In this document: piece after piece, positions 1 to 11,504 of the stretch
Numbering within the stretch: the first letter of the stretch is position 1
How the letters are laid out: each line of letters begins with the position of its first letter
From: Novosphingobium sp. FSW06-99
GTDB taxonomy: Bacteria > Pseudomonadota > Alphaproteobacteria > Sphingomonadales > Sphingomonadaceae
Direction of reading: 5' to 3'
NCBI RefSeq assembly: GCF_001519065.1
Contig: NZ_KQ954252.1
Location: forward strand, 62,001-126,000
DNA: 64,000 nucleotides
Position numbers and translations under genes: made by a program
The notes under the pieces: generated by a model
What the model saw: the letters and a program-made list of their open reading frames with translations, nothing else
What the model was told of the DNA's origin: nothing
The model's database searches: none

Positions 1-251
1 CCGTGCTGGCCGAGGCCGCGCGCGTTACCGCGCCGGGAGGACGCATCGCGATCGTCGATTTCGCCGCGCACGATCGCGAAGATCTGCGCACCCAGCATGC
101 CCATGCGCGGCTCGGCTTTGCCGATGCGCAGATCGCCGGGCTGTTTGCCGATGCCGGGTTCGAGCCGCAAGCCGAACGCGCGCTGGCGGGCAAAGAGCTG
201 ATTGTCAAACTGTGGACCGCCACGCGCCGGTCCGGCCGCACACAGGCATGA
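1..251 (+). CDS. C-terminal end of a SAM-dependent methyltransferase (probable ArsR-methyltransferase fusion), partial
   Basis: The gene enters from the left edge, so only about 83 C-terminal residues are visible. They include a PGGRIAIVDF segment, the late Rossmann strand typical of ubiE-like methyltransferases that precedes a helix and the final beta strands. In many alphaproteobacteria an ArsR-family regulator fused to a methyltransferase lies directly before metF; the ATGA overlap with metF here fits that arrangement. The ArsR domain itself is outside the window, so the fusion is inferred from context, while the methyltransferase assignment rests on the visible tail. Confidence 0.6.
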   Translation, partial: VLAEAARVTAPGGRIAIVDFAAHDREDLRTQHAHARLGFADAQIAGLFADAGFEPQAERALAGKELIVKLWTATRRSGRTQA

Positions 252-1168
252 TCCCGATGACCGACTGTCTTTCCCCGATCGCTGCCGATGCCCCGCTGTT
301 TGCCGGGCTGCCGGGCGATATCGCCGTCAGCTTCGAATTCTTTCCGCCCCGGACCGAGGCGATGGATGAGCAACTGTGGGATGCCATCGGCACGCTGGCC
401 CCGCTCGATCCCGCCTTTGTCTCGGTGACCTATGGCGCGGGTGGATCGACCCGCGAACGCACCCATGCAACGGTCGCCCGGCTGGTGCGCGAAACCGCGC
501 TGGTGCCGGCCGCGCACCTGACATGCGTCGGGGCGAGCCGGGGCGAAATCGCCGAAATCGCCGATCGCTACTGGGAAGCCGGGGTGCGGCACATCGTTGC
601 CCTGCGCGGCGATCCGCAGCCGGGCATGGGCGGACAGTTTGCGCCCCATCCCGACGGCTATGCCAATGCCGCCGCGCTGGTGGCGGGGTTGGCCGCGCGC
701 CACCCGTTCGACCTGTCGGTGGCGGCCTATCCCGAAGGGCATCCCGAATCGCCCAGCCCACAGGCCGATCTCGACAACCTGAAGCGCAAGATCGATGCCG
801 GGGCGACCCGCGCGATCACCCAGTTCTTCTTTTCGGCGGAAACCTATTTCCGCTTTCTCGATCGCGCACTGGCGGCGGGGATCACCGTGCCGATTCTGCC
901 TGGCATCATGCCGGTGACCAATCTGGCGGGGATTCGCCGGATGGGTGGCAACACCGCGATCCCGTCCTGGCTGGAGGCGATGTTCACCGGGCTCGACGAT
1001 CGCGCCGGCCCGCGCGCGCTGGTCGCCGCGGTGGTCGCCGCCGATTTGTGCCGCAGGCTCTACGAGGGCGGTGTGCGCGATTTTCACTTCTACACGCTGA
1101 ACCGGGCGGATCAGGCCTTTGCCATCTGCCAGTTGCTCGGTCTGCGTCCCAGGGACAGCCAGTCATGA
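248..1168 (+). CDS. metF: 5,10-methylenetetrahydrofolate reductase
   Basis: A 306-residue protein matching the MetF family over its whole length. It reduces methylene-tetrahydrofolate to methyl-tetrahydrofolate, the methyl donor for the MetH proteins encoded just downstream. Visible family segments are SFEFFPPR near the N terminus, FVSVTYGAGGSTR, HLTCVGASR, ALRGDPQ and TQFFFSAETYFRF, forming the FAD-binding TIM barrel. The ATG at 248 overlaps the upstream stop (ATGA); an ATG at 257 is an alternative. Its own stop overlaps the next start in the same way, so the operon is likely translationally coupled. Confidence 0.95.
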   Translation: MIPMTDCLSPIAADAPLFAGLPGDIAVSFEFFPPRTEAMDEQLWDAIGTLAPLDPAFVSVTYGAGGSTRERTHATVARLVRETALVPAAHLTCVGASRGEIAEIADRYWEAGVRHIVALRGDPQPGMGGQFAPHPDGYANAAALVAGLAARHPFDLSVAAYPEGHPESPSPQADLDNLKRKIDAGATRAITQFFFSAETYFRFLDRALAAGITVPILPGIMPVTNLAGIRRMGGNTAIPSWLEAMFTGLDDRAGPRALVAAVVAADLCRRLYEGGVRDFHFYTLNRADQAFAICQLLGLRPRDSQS

Positions 1169-2225
1169 CCATCATCCCCAGCGCCGCGCGCGCCGCGTTT
1201 CTCGAACAGGCGCGGCAACGCATCCTCATCACCGACGGAGCCTTCGGCACAGAAATCCAGCGCTGCGGCCTGACCGAGGCGGACTATGCCGGAACGCTCG
1301 GGCTGAGCCATGACCAGAAGGGCAACAACGACATCCTGGCGCTGAGCGCACCGCATGTGCCCGAGGCGATCCACCGCGCCTATTTCGCCGCCGGGGCGGA
1401 TCTGGCCGAAACCAACACGTTTTCGGCCAATCGCATCAGCCAGGCCGACTATGGCGCCGAACATCTGGTGCGCGACATCAATCTGGCGAGCGCGCGGCTG
1501 GCCCGCCGCGTGGCCGACGAATTCACCGCCGCCGATGGCCGCCCGCGCTTTGTGGCGGGCGCGATCGGGCCGACCAACAAGACGCTGTCGCTCAGCCCCG
1601 ATGTCAACGATCCCGGCTATCGCGAGATCAGTTGGGACCATCTGGTCGATGTCTATGCCGAACAGGCTGAGGCGCTGGTCGAAGGCGGGGCCGATTTCAT
1701 CCTGATCGAAACGGTGTTCGACACGCTGAATGCCAAGGCGGCGGTGATGGCGGTGCGCCGCATCGAGGCGGCGCTGGGCCGTGAAGTGCCGATCATGCTG
1801 TCGATGACGCTGACCGATCTGTCGGGCCGCAACCTGTCGGGCCACACGGTCGAGGCGTTCTGGTATGCCGTGCGCCATGCCCGTCCGCTGACGATCGGGC
1901 TCAATTGCTCGTTCGGCGCGTCGCAATTGCGCCCGCATGTGCGCGTGCTGTCGCAGATCGCCGATGCGCTGATCATGGTCTATCCCAACGCCGGGCTGCC
2001 CAACGAACTGGGCGAATATGACGAGGCGCCGCCGACCACCGCCGGGCTGGTGCGCGAATGGGCCGAACATGGCCAGGTCAACGTGCTGGGTGGGTGTTGC
2101 GGATCGACACCCGATCATATTGCGGCCATGGCGCAGGCGGTGGCCGGGCTGCCCCCGCGCCAGCCATCCCCCGTGCCGGTGGCCACGCGGCTGGCCGGTC
2201 TTGAACCCTTTATCATGGCGTCGTG

Positions 2226-2226
<1 letters not shown>
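1165..2226 (+). CDS. metH: Methionine synthase part 1: homocysteine S-methyltransferase domain
   Basis: A 353-residue protein containing only the N-terminal, homocysteine-binding module of cobalamin-dependent methionine synthase. The DGAFGTEIQ motif opens the barrel. The zinc-binding cysteines are visible in GLNCSFGA and in the GGCCGS pair near the C terminus, so the active site looks intact. The folate, cobalamin and reactivation modules are on the next gene. The reading frame is open well upstream, but the ATG at 1165 overlaps the metF stop and is followed by family-like sequence. Splitting of MetH into two genes is known in sphingomonads and other alphaproteobacteria. Confidence 0.93.
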
Positions 2227-4844
<2,618 letters not shown>

Positions 4845-4849
4845 CACCG

Positions 4850-5944
4850 ATGCCCACCCCCGCCGTGCACGAAGCGCCCGCCAGACGCTGGGTCGAATGG
4901 GCCCTGTCGCGGATCGCCGCCGACTACACGCGGTCGGCCGATACGCACCTGATCCCGGTCAGCCTGCCCGCGCTGCCGGGGGTGGCGCTCTATCTCAAGG
5001 ATGAAAGCAGCCATCCCACCGGCAGCCTGAAGCACCGGCTGGCGCGGTCTTTGTTCCTCTATGGCTTGTGCAATGGCTGGATCGAGCGCGGCACCACGAT
5101 TGTCGAGGCGTCGTCGGGTTCGACCGCGGTGTCAGAGGCCTATTTTGCCCGCATGCTGGGGCTGCCGTTCATCGCGGTGGTGCCCCACAGCACCGCCGCC
5201 GAAAAGATCGAGGCGATCGAGCGGCTGGGCGGGACATGCCGCAAAGTGGCCGATCCGGGCGCCGTCTATGCCGAGGCGGAACGCATCGCGGCGGCCCACG
5301 GCGGGCATTACATGGATCAGTTCACCTTTGCCGAGCGCGCCACCGACTGGCGCGGCAACAACAACATTGCCGAAAGCATCTTTGCCCAGATGGCGCACGA
5401 ACCCTGCCCGATCCCGGCGTGGATCGTGTGCGGCGCGGGCACCGGCGGCACGTCGGCCACGCTCGGGCGGTTTGTGCGCTATCACCGCCATGCCACGCAG
5501 ATCTGCCTGGCCGATCCGGTCGGCTCGGTGTTTCACCGCCACTGGCACGACCGTGCGGTCACCACGTTTGCCGGCACGCGCAGCCTGATCGAGGGAATCG
5601 GTAGGCCCCGGGTCGAACCGTCGTTCCTGCCGCCGGTGATCGACCGCGTCGAAGTGGTGGCCGATGCCGCCTCGATCGGGGCGGCGCGCGTGCTGTCGCA
5701 CGTGCTGGGCCGTCGTGTGGGCGGATCGACCGGGACCAATCTGGTGGCGATGGCACGGTTGGCGACCGCGATGGCACAGGCGGGCGAACGCGGTGCGATC
5801 GTGTCAATCTTGTGCGATTCGGGCGAACGCTATGCGTCCACTTATTTCAATGCCGACTGGCTGGCGGCGCAAGCGATCGACACCGCCGACGACGAAGCGC
5901 GCATGACACATTTTCTGGCCACCGGGCACTACGCCGAGGTGTAA
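4850..5944 (+). CDS. PLP-dependent cysteine desulfhydrase, Cds1-like (cysteine synthase fold)
   Basis: A 364-residue fold-type II PLP enzyme. The segments [20 protein letters not shown] (with the PLP lysine in SLKHR) and [16 protein letters not shown] closely match the Cds1 group rather than CysK or Cys[11 protein letters not shown] is the phosphate-binding glycine loop. Mycobacterial Cds1 releases H2S and pyruvate from cysteine. It starts 6 nt after metH part 2, so it is probably in the same operon, which would link cysteine breakdown or sulfide release to methionine synthesis. A cysteine synthase role cannot be excluded from sequence alone. Confidence 0.82.
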   Translation: MPTPAVHEAPARRWVEWALSRIAADYTRSADTHLIPVSLPALPGVALYLKDESSHPTGSLKHRLARSLFLYGLCNGWIERGTTIVEASSGSTAVSEAYFARMLGLPFIAVVPHSTAAEKIEAIERLGGTCRKVADPGAVYAEAERIAAAHGGHYMDQFTFAERATDWRGNNNIAESIFAQMAHEPCPIPAWIVCGAGTGGTSATLGRFVRYHRHATQICLADPVGSVFHRHWHDRAVTTFAGTRSLIEGIGRPRVEPSFLPPVIDRVEVVADAASIGAARVLSHVLGRRVGGSTGTNLVAMARLATAMAQAGERGAIVSILCDSGERYASTYFNADWLAAQAIDTADDEARMTHFLATGHYAEV

Positions 5945-5996
5945 ATCGGCCAGTGCGATGCCATATCGTGCGCCTGCGAACAGGAGCATCAGGCGC

Positions 5997-6767
5997 ATGA
6001 AACCCCAAGGCAACACCATCTTGATCACCGGCGGCGGCAGCGGTATCGGCGCCGCGCTGGCGCAGCGCCTGCACGATGCGGGCAACACCGTAATCGTCAG
6101 CGGGCGGCGGCTCGACGCGCTGCAGGCGGCCATCGCCGGCCGGCCCAATATGCATGCGATCGTGCTCGATATCGACAATGCCGTGGCCATCGAGGCCTTT
6201 GCACAAGAGGTGCTGAGCGCATTTCCCGCGCTCAACGTGGTGATCCACAATGCCGGGATCATGCGTTTGGAACCGCTCGACACCCGCCGCGATCTGGCCG
6301 ATGCCGAGGCAACCATCACCACCAACCTGCTTGGGCCGATCCGTCTGAACAACGCACTGATCGATCATCTGGTGGCGCAACCCGATGCCGTGATCGTGAC
6401 GGTCACGTCCGGGCTGGCATTCGTGCCGATGACCGTCGCGTCGACATATTGCGCGACCAAGGCGGCGATCCATTCCTACACCGTGTCGCTGCGTGAAGAG
6501 CTGAAGGGCCGGGTCGAAGTGATCGAGCTGGCGCCGCCCGCCGTGCAGACCGGTCTGACGCCGGGTCAGGAAAATCGCCCCGGCTATCAACCGCTGAACG
6601 AATTCGCCGACGAAGTCATCGCACTGCTGCTGGCGCAGCCGACGCCTGCCGAAGTGCTGGTGGAGCGGGTCAAGTTCCTGCGCAATGCCGAGGCCGAACA
6701 TCGCTTCGATCAGACCGTGGTGCAACTGAACGCCTTTGCTGCGCAGGCCCGCGCCGCAAGTACCTGA
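5997..6767 (+). CDS. Short-chain dehydrogenase/reductase, DltE-like
   Basis: A 256-residue classical SDR. The N-terminal ILITGGGSGIGAALA loop binds NAD(P), HNAGIM is the conserved NAG motif, and the catalytic Ser-Tyr-Lys are in VTSGLAF and STYCATKAA. The C-terminal part resembles the DltE/YDR-like oxidoreductase group of unknown substrate. The ATG at 5997 was chosen because AGGAG precedes it and because the glycine loop then falls close to the N terminus. It follows the Cds1-like gene by 52 nt and may be co-transcribed. Substrate cannot be inferred. Confidence 0.85.
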   Translation: MKPQGNTILITGGGSGIGAALAQRLHDAGNTVIVSGRRLDALQAAIAGRPNMHAIVLDIDNAVAIEAFAQEVLSAFPALNVVIHNAGIMRLEPLDTRRDLADAEATITTNLLGPIRLNNALIDHLVAQPDAVIVTVTSGLAFVPMTVASTYCATKAAIHSYTVSLREELKGRVEVIELAPPAVQTGLTPGQENRPGYQPLNEFADEVIALLLAQPTPAEVLVERVKFLRNAEAEHRFDQTVVQLNAFAAQARAAST

Positions 6768-6782
6768 CGGTTTGTTTCGAAA

Positions 6783-6870
6783 GTCGCCTGTCGGCGACAA
6801 AGTGCCGCCCACCGTCGCGCACCTCCGGCCCATCCACCTACAGGGTACCTTGAATGGGTGGATGGGCCGG
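6783..6870. terminator. Two inverted repeats downstream of the SDR gene
   Basis: A 6-bp hairpin (6783-6788 with 6793-6798) is followed by a perfect 14-bp inverted repeat, CCGGCCCATCCACC at 6825-6838 and its complement at 6857-6870, with an 18-nt loop. There is no T-tract, so a classical intrinsic terminator is uncertain. The position after the SDR stop and before the antiporter suggests a transcript end or an attenuating structure. The rest of 6768-6990 shows no coding signal. Confidence 0.4.
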
Positions 6871-6990
6871 GGGCGCGGGGTGATGAGTGGCACTTTCAAA
6901 ACAGAAACTTACATACCTATTCCCGCACCGACCGGCTTGCGCTTCGCGCCATATGCGGCATGACGTGGCAAAACAGCCGGGCGGGGAACC

Positions 6991-8964
6991 ATGGGCACCA
7001 GCGAACTCTTTCTGATCGCGCTGACGATCATTCTGGCAGTGCCCTACGCGGTGTGGCGGCTGGCCCGCAGCGATACCCACGCGCCGCTGGTGGTGGTGCA
7101 GATCATCGGCGGCATCCTGCTGGGGCCGGGCGTCCTGGGCGGGGTGTTTCCCACTGCCTTTGCCACGGTGTTCAATCCGCAGGTGATCGGCGCGCTCAAC
7201 GGGATCGCGTGGTGGTCGGTGATGCTGTTCGTGTTCGCCGCCGGGCTCGAACTCGATCTGCGCGATGCCTGGGCCAAACGTGGCGAGACATTCACCGCCG
7301 CCGCCGCCGCCCTGCTGGTGCCGCTGGCGTTCGGCGCGGGCGCGGCGGCGGTGCTGCTGTGCTGGCCGGGCTGGGTCGGGCCCAAAGGCAGCTATGGGCA
7401 GGCGGTGATGGGTATCGGCATGGCCTGCGCGGTGACCGCGCTGCCGATCCTGGTGCTGTTGATGGAAAAGCTGGGCATCTTTCGCCGCCCGCTGGGCGAC
7501 CGGTTGCTGCGCTATGCCAGCTTTGACGATGTCGCAATCTGGGGCGTGCTCGCGCTGATCCTGCTCGATTGGCAGCGGATCGGGCGGCAGGGGCTGTTTC
7601 TGGTCGGGTTCGGCCTGGCTGCGTGGGGCATGCGGCGGCTGATCAGGCGGCTGGCAGAACCGGATCGCTGGGCGATCGGCGTGGTCTGGCTGGCGGCGGC
7701 GGGGTTTGCCGCCGACTGGTCAGGGCTGCATTTCATGGTTGGCGCCTTTCTGGCAGGCGCCGTGCTCGACGGGCATGATTTCTCGATCGAGCGGCGCGAT
7801 GCAGCGCGCGAATTCCTGCTGCTGGCGCTGATGCCGGTGTTTTTCCTGTCGACCGGGCTGCGCACGCAGTGGGGCGCCGGGCTGAACGGAATGGGTGCGG
7901 TGATGGTGTTTGGCGCGGCGGGGCTGTTGCTGGTGGCCTCGGTCGCGGGCAAGCTGATCGGCGCGCATCTGGCCGGGTGGCTGCTGGGCTGGGCACCGGG
8001 CGAAGCCTCGGTGATCGGCTGGCTGTTGCAGACCAAGGCCCTGATCATGATCATCTTTGTCAATGTGCTGCTCGACCGCCAGATCATCACCGCCGAAACC
8101 TTTACCGCGCTGCTGCTGATGGCGGTGGCCAGCACCGCGCTGACCGTGCCGATGACCCGTCCCCGCCTGGCACGCCTGGGCCAGCCAGCGGCCCCGCATC
8201 CTCCCCGATTCGGGGAGGATCGAAAACGGTCAGGGTCGTCGCAGCGTTTTTTCGGGAACCGGATTTTATCAGATATTGCATGCATTCCCGCCTGCCAACG
8301 TCGGATTTTTGCGAGAGATCGCTTTGGCAGCGCGGCGCCGATCTGGCATAGCGACAGGCGTGACCGACGCCCGACTGCACCAACCCCGCCCCGATCTAGA
8401 CCAGGCCCGCGCAGAACTGGCGCGCGTGTTCGGATTTCCCGCGTTTCGCGGGGTGCAGGACAAAGTGCTGACGCGCGTGCTGGCGGGGCACTCGACGCTG
8501 GCGGTGATGCCGACCGGCGCGGGCAAATCGCTGACGTATCAATTGCCTGCCGTCATGCTGCCGGGCACGTGCGTGGTGGTATCACCGCTGATCGCGCTGA
8601 TGCACGACCAGTTGCGCGCGGCCACTGCCAACGGCATCCGTGCCGCCACGCTGACCAGCGCCGACACCGATCGCGGCGCGACGATGGACCGGTTTCGTGG
8701 CGGCGAGCTCGATCTGCTCTATGTCGCGCCCGAACGCGCCAGCCAGAGCCATTTCCGCGAATTGCTCGAATCCGCGCCGATCGCGCTGTTTGCCATCGAC
8801 GAGGCGCACTGCGTGTCGGAATGGGGGCACGATTTCCGCCCCGATTATCGCCTGTTGCGCCCGTTGCTCGACTATTTCGACGAAGTGCCGCGGCTGGCGC
8901 TGACCGCGACGGCCGATGCGCATACCCGTGCCGACATTCTCGACCAGTTGGGCATCCCTGGTGA
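6991..8964 (+). CDS. Kef-type cation:proton antiporter with read-through 3' extension into recQ
   Basis: Residues 1 to about 393 are a hydrophobic multi-span protein of the monovalent cation:proton antiporter-2 type (IIGGILLGPGVLGG near the start, LEDL-like acidic positions in later helices). The family normally ends about there. No in-frame stop follows: the frame passes through the 23-bp palindrome at 8198-8220 and continues for about 260 Arg/Pro-rich residues lying out of frame over recQ, to a TGA at 8964. That tail has no family character and is a shadow of recQ. The functional protein probably suffers stop loss or relies on frame escape; a sequencing error is possible. RBS GGCGGGGAA precedes the ATG. 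Confidence 0.7.
   Translation: MGTSELFLIALTIILAVPYAVWRLARSDTHAPLVVVQIIGGILLGPGVLGGVFPTAFATVFNPQVIGALNGIAWWSVMLFVFAAGLELDLRDAWAKRGETFTAAAAALLVPLAFGAGAAAVLLCWPGWVGPKGSYGQAVMGIGMACAVTALPILVLLMEKLGIFRRPLGDRLLRYASFDDVAIWGVLALILLDWQRIGRQGLFLVGFGLAAWGMRRLIRRLAEPDRWAIGVVWLAAAGFAADWSGLHFMVGAFLAGAVLDGHDFSIERRDAAREFLLLALMPVFFLSTGLRTQWGAGLNGMGAVMVFGAAGLLLVASVAGKLIGAHLAGWLLGWAPGEASVIGWLLQTKALIMIIFVNVLLDRQIITAETFTALLLMAVASTALTVPMTRPRLARLGQPAAPHPPRFGEDRKRSGSSQRFFGNRILSDIACIPACQRRIFARDRFGSAAPIWHSDRRDRRPTAPTPPRSRPGPRRTGARVRISRVSRGAGQSADARAGGALDAGGDADRRGQIADVSIACRHAAGHVRGGITADRADARPVARGHCQRHPCRHADQRRHRSRRDDGPVSWRRARSALCRARTRQPEPFPRIARIRADRAVCHRRGALRVGMGARFPPRLSPVAPVARLFRRSAAAGADRDGRCAYPCRHSRPVGHPW
8198..8220. 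repeat. Palindromic GC-rich repeat (ATCCTCCCCG / CGGGGAGGAT)
   Basis: A perfect 10-bp inverted repeat with a 3-nt loop. The same core occurs at 13834-13860 and at both ends of the element at 19447-19631, and a related one at 34826-34936. Here it sits exactly where the antiporter gene should end, and the antiporter frame passes through it without a stop. Confidence 0.75.
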
Positions 8965-10189
8965 CGGGCTGATCATCGCGGGGTTCGACCGGCCCAATAT
9001 CCGCTATACGATCACCCCGCGCGACAATCCGATGCGGCAATTGACCCGCCTGCTGGCCGAACAGCCAGGACCGGGCATCATCTATGCGCCAACTCGCGCC
9101 GGGGTGGAAAAGCTGGCCGATCAGCTTGGCGCCACGGGTCGGCCGGTGCTGCCCTATCACGCAGGCCTGTCGCCCGATGTGCGGGCGGCCAACCAGTCGG
9201 CGTTTGTTGCGTCGGAAGATATGGTGATGGTGGCCACCGTCGCCTTCGGCATGGGCATCGACAAACCCGACGTGCGCTTTGTCGCGCATGCCGGTCTGCC
9301 CAAATCGATCGAGAGCTATTACCAGGAAACCGGGCGTGCCGGGCGCGACGGCGATCCGGCGGTGGCGGTCATGCTGTGGGGCGCCGACGATTTTGCCCGC
9401 GCGCGGGCGCGGCTGGGGGAAATGGACGAAGTGCGGCGCGCCGGTGAACGCGTCCGGCTCGACGTGCTGGCCAGCCTGGTCGAAACCGCGCAATGCCGCC
9501 GCGCGATCCTGCTGCGCCATTTTGGCGAGAGCCCGCCCGAGACGTGCGGCAATTGCGACAATTGCCTCGATCGTCCGGCGGTGACCAATGTCACCGATCT
9601 GGCGCGCAAGCTGCTGTCGGCGGTCTATCGCACCGGGCAATCGTTCGGGCTTGGCCATGTCGAAAAAGTGCTGACCGGTGCGGCCGACGAACGCGTGATG
9701 GCGCGCGGGCACGACCAGTTGTCGGTCTATGGCATTGTCGGCGCGGACGAGGCGGCGCTGATCCGCCCGGTCAGCCGCGCGTTGCAGGCGCGCGGCGCGC
9801 TGGTGCAGACCGAACATGGCGGGCTGATGCTGGCGGGCGATGCGCGCGATATTCTCAAAGGCGATGCCAGTGTCGACCTGATCGTGCCCAAGACCCCGCT
9901 CAAGGCAGAAAAGCCCGCGCGCCGCCGCAAGGGCGCCAGTGCCGCGCCGGCAGGCGATCCGGGCGATGATCCGTTGTTCGCCGCGCTGCGCGCGCTGCGC
10001 CGCGATCTGGCCAAGGAAGCGGGCGTACCGCCCTATGTGGTGTTCCACGATTCGACTTTGCGCGAAATGGCCGCGCAGCGTCCGGGTTCACTGGACGCGC
10101 TGGCCGAAATCAGCGGCGTCGGCGCGCGCAAGCGCGATGCCTATGGCGATGCGTTCCTGAAGGTGATCGGGGAGTTTGGCGATGGATGA
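8360..10189 (+). CDS. recQ: ATP-dependent DNA helicase RecQ
   Basis: A 609-residue superfamily 2 helicase, the usual RecQ length. Motif I is MPTGAGKSLTYQLPA, the DEAH-type motif II is FAIDEAHCVSEWG, and motif VI is YYQETGRAGRDG. The zinc-binding cysteines of the RQC region follow (CRRAILLRHF then CGNCDNC). The C terminus has an HRDC domain (LREMAAQRPGSLDALAEISGVG). It unwinds DNA in recombinational repair and fork restart. The frame is open from an ATG at 8276, but the GTG at 8360 gives the family-like N terminus. The first 600 nt overlap the antiporter read-through frame. Confidence 0.93.
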   Translation: MTDARLHQPRPDLDQARAELARVFGFPAFRGVQDKVLTRVLAGHSTLAVMPTGAGKSLTYQLPAVMLPGTCVVVSPLIALMHDQLRAATANGIRAATLTSADTDRGATMDRFRGGELDLLYVAPERASQSHFRELLESAPIALFAIDEAHCVSEWGHDFRPDYRLLRPLLDYFDEVPRLALTATADAHTRADILDQLGIPGDGLIIAGFDRPNIRYTITPRDNPMRQLTRLLAEQPGPGIIYAPTRAGVEKLADQLGATGRPVLPYHAGLSPDVRAANQSAFVASEDMVMVATVAFGMGIDKPDVRFVAHAGLPKSIESYYQETGRAGRDGDPAVAVMLWGADDFARARARLGEMDEVRRAGERVRLDVLASLVETAQCRRAILLRHFGESPPETCGNCDNCLDRPAVTNVTDLARKLLSAVYRTGQSFGLGHVEKVLTGAADERVMARGHDQLSVYGIVGADEAALIRPVSRALQARGALVQTEHGGLMLAGDARDILKGDASVDLIVPKTPLKAEKPARRRKGASAAPAGDPGDDPLFAALRALRRDLAKEAGVPPYVVFHDSTLREMAAQRPGSLDALAEISGVGARKRDAYGDAFLKVIGEFGDG

Positions 10190-10424
10190 CGGAGCATGGT
10201 TTGCGGCCAAGCGGTTTGGCTATGGTGCCGGGTTGCCGATCGCGTGGCAAGGCTGGGCGCTGCTGGCGGTGCTGGTCGGTGCGATCGTGGGACTTGCACG
10301 GGCATTGGTGCCCGCCCATCCCGGCTATTTCGTCGGGGCGGTGTTCGCGCTCGGCACGCTGTTGATGCCGCTTTTCCGGGCCAAGACACGCGGTGGCTGG
10401 AAATGGCGAGGGGGCCGCAACTGA
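10182..10424 (+). CDS. Small two-helix membrane protein
   Basis: An 80-residue protein with two hydrophobic segments, about residues 20-42 and 48-65, and a basic C-terminal tail rich in Arg, Gly and Trp. The ATG at 10182 overlaps the last 8 nt of recQ, suggesting coupling. Its stop abuts the ribA stop of the opposite strand with no gap (TGATCA). I do not recognise a family. The consistent codon use and topology suggest a real gene. Confidence 0.65.
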   Translation: MDDGAWFAAKRFGYGAGLPIAWQGWALLAVLVGAIVGLARALVPAHPGYFVGAVFALGTLLMPLFRAKTRGGWKWRGGRN

Positions 10425-11504
10425 TCAGCCGAGCAGATGCCCGCTGCGGTCGCGCTTGGTGGCAAGATAACGGTGGTTGTGCGGGTTTGACGGCAATTCG
10501 TGCGGCACGCGTTCGACCACTTCGACGCCCACCCCGCGCAAGGCATCGACTTTGGCCGGGTTGTTGGTCATCAGCCGGATCGCGGGCACGCCCAGCAGAT
10601 CGAGCATCCGCGCCGCAACCGGAAAATCGCGCGCCTCGTTGGGTAGGCCCAGCCGTTCGTTGGCGTCGACCGTGTCGAACCCCTGATCCTGCAACTGATA
10701 GGCGCGCAACTTGTTGATCAGGCCGATGCCGCGCCCTTCCTGCCGCAGATAGAGCAGCACGCCCCAGCCGCCGCGTTCCGCTTCGTCGGCCATGGCGTGG
10801 AGCGCGGCGTCGAGCTGCGGGCCGCAATCGCATTTCAGGCTGCCGAGAATGTCGCCGGTCAGGCATTCGCTGTGCAGCCGCACCAGCGGCACGCGGTCAT
10901 GATCCTGCGTGCCGATGATCAGCGCGACATGTTCGCGCAAATCATCGCGCGCGCGAAACGCCACGATTTCGGCATCGGCGGTGGCCGCCACCGGCAGATG
11001 CGCGCGGGTCTGGATCGACAGCGCGGCGGGATCGCGAAAGGCGGCCAGGTCCTGCAAGGTGACGGTCACCGCCGATTCGGTGCCGGTGGCGACCATGAAC
11101 GCGGGCAGGATACCCGCCATGCGCGCCAGATCCATCGCGGCGCGCGCCACATCGGCATCGGCCAGCGGATCGGCGCGGAACGGCCCGCGCAACGGGCTGT
11201 CGAGATCGTGCGCCGGATCGGCCAGTTCGCGCGCGGCTTCCAGGCTGAACGGCTGATATCCGCGAATCAGCACCGGCGCGGCGGGGTTGAATTCGCGGGT
11301 GTTGCCCAGTTTCAGCGTGGCCGCGCGCGCGGCCGAAACCAGCAGGCGCGCGGCAAACAGCCCCGGCTGCGCATAGGCGGTTTCGGCTGGCAACAGGTCG
11401 AGCGCGCCCTTTTCGCCCGCATCAGACGCCACCCGGATCGCCCAGCCGTGGCGCAACGCATCCAGCGCCTGCGCCACGCGGCGACTGTCACCGTCGCCGG
11501 TCAT
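10425..11504 (-). CDS. ribA: GTP cyclohydrolase II with degenerate RibB-like N-terminal domain
   Basis: A 359-residue protein. The C-terminal half is GTP cyclohydrolase II, which starts riboflavin synthesis by opening GTP. Its zinc-binding cysteines are in HSECLTGDILGSLKCDCG, and LYLRQEGRGIGL is the GTP-site signature. The N-terminal half resembles the dihydroxybutanone phosphate synthase fold, but the usual acidic catalytic motif (DDEDRENE type) is not visible, so that activity is probably lost. The start ATG overlaps the xth stop by 4 nt, so the two are a coupled pair. Confidence 0.9.
   Translation of the reverse strand: MTGDGDSRRVAQALDALRHGWAIRVASDAGEKGALDLLPAETAYAQPGLFAARLLVSAARAATLKLGNTREFNPAAPVLIRGYQPFSLEAARELADPAHDLDSPLRGPFRADPLADADVARAAMDLARMAGILPAFMVATGTESAVTVTLQDLAAFRDPAALSIQTRAHLPVAATADAEIVAFRARDDLREHVALIIGTQDHDRVPLVRLHSECLTGDILGSLKCDCGPQLDAALHAMADEAERGGWGVLLYLRQEGRGIGLINKLRAYQLQDQGFDTVDANERLGLPNEARDFPVAARMLDLLGVPAIRLMTNNPAKVDALRGVGVEVVERVPHELPSNPHNHRYLATKRDRSGHLLG

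Noticed and set aside
376..1164. Upstream extension of the metH part 1 frame to position 376
   Set aside because: The extra translation is an Arg/Gly-rich shadow of metF; the ATG at 1165 overlaps the metF stop and gives the family N terminus.
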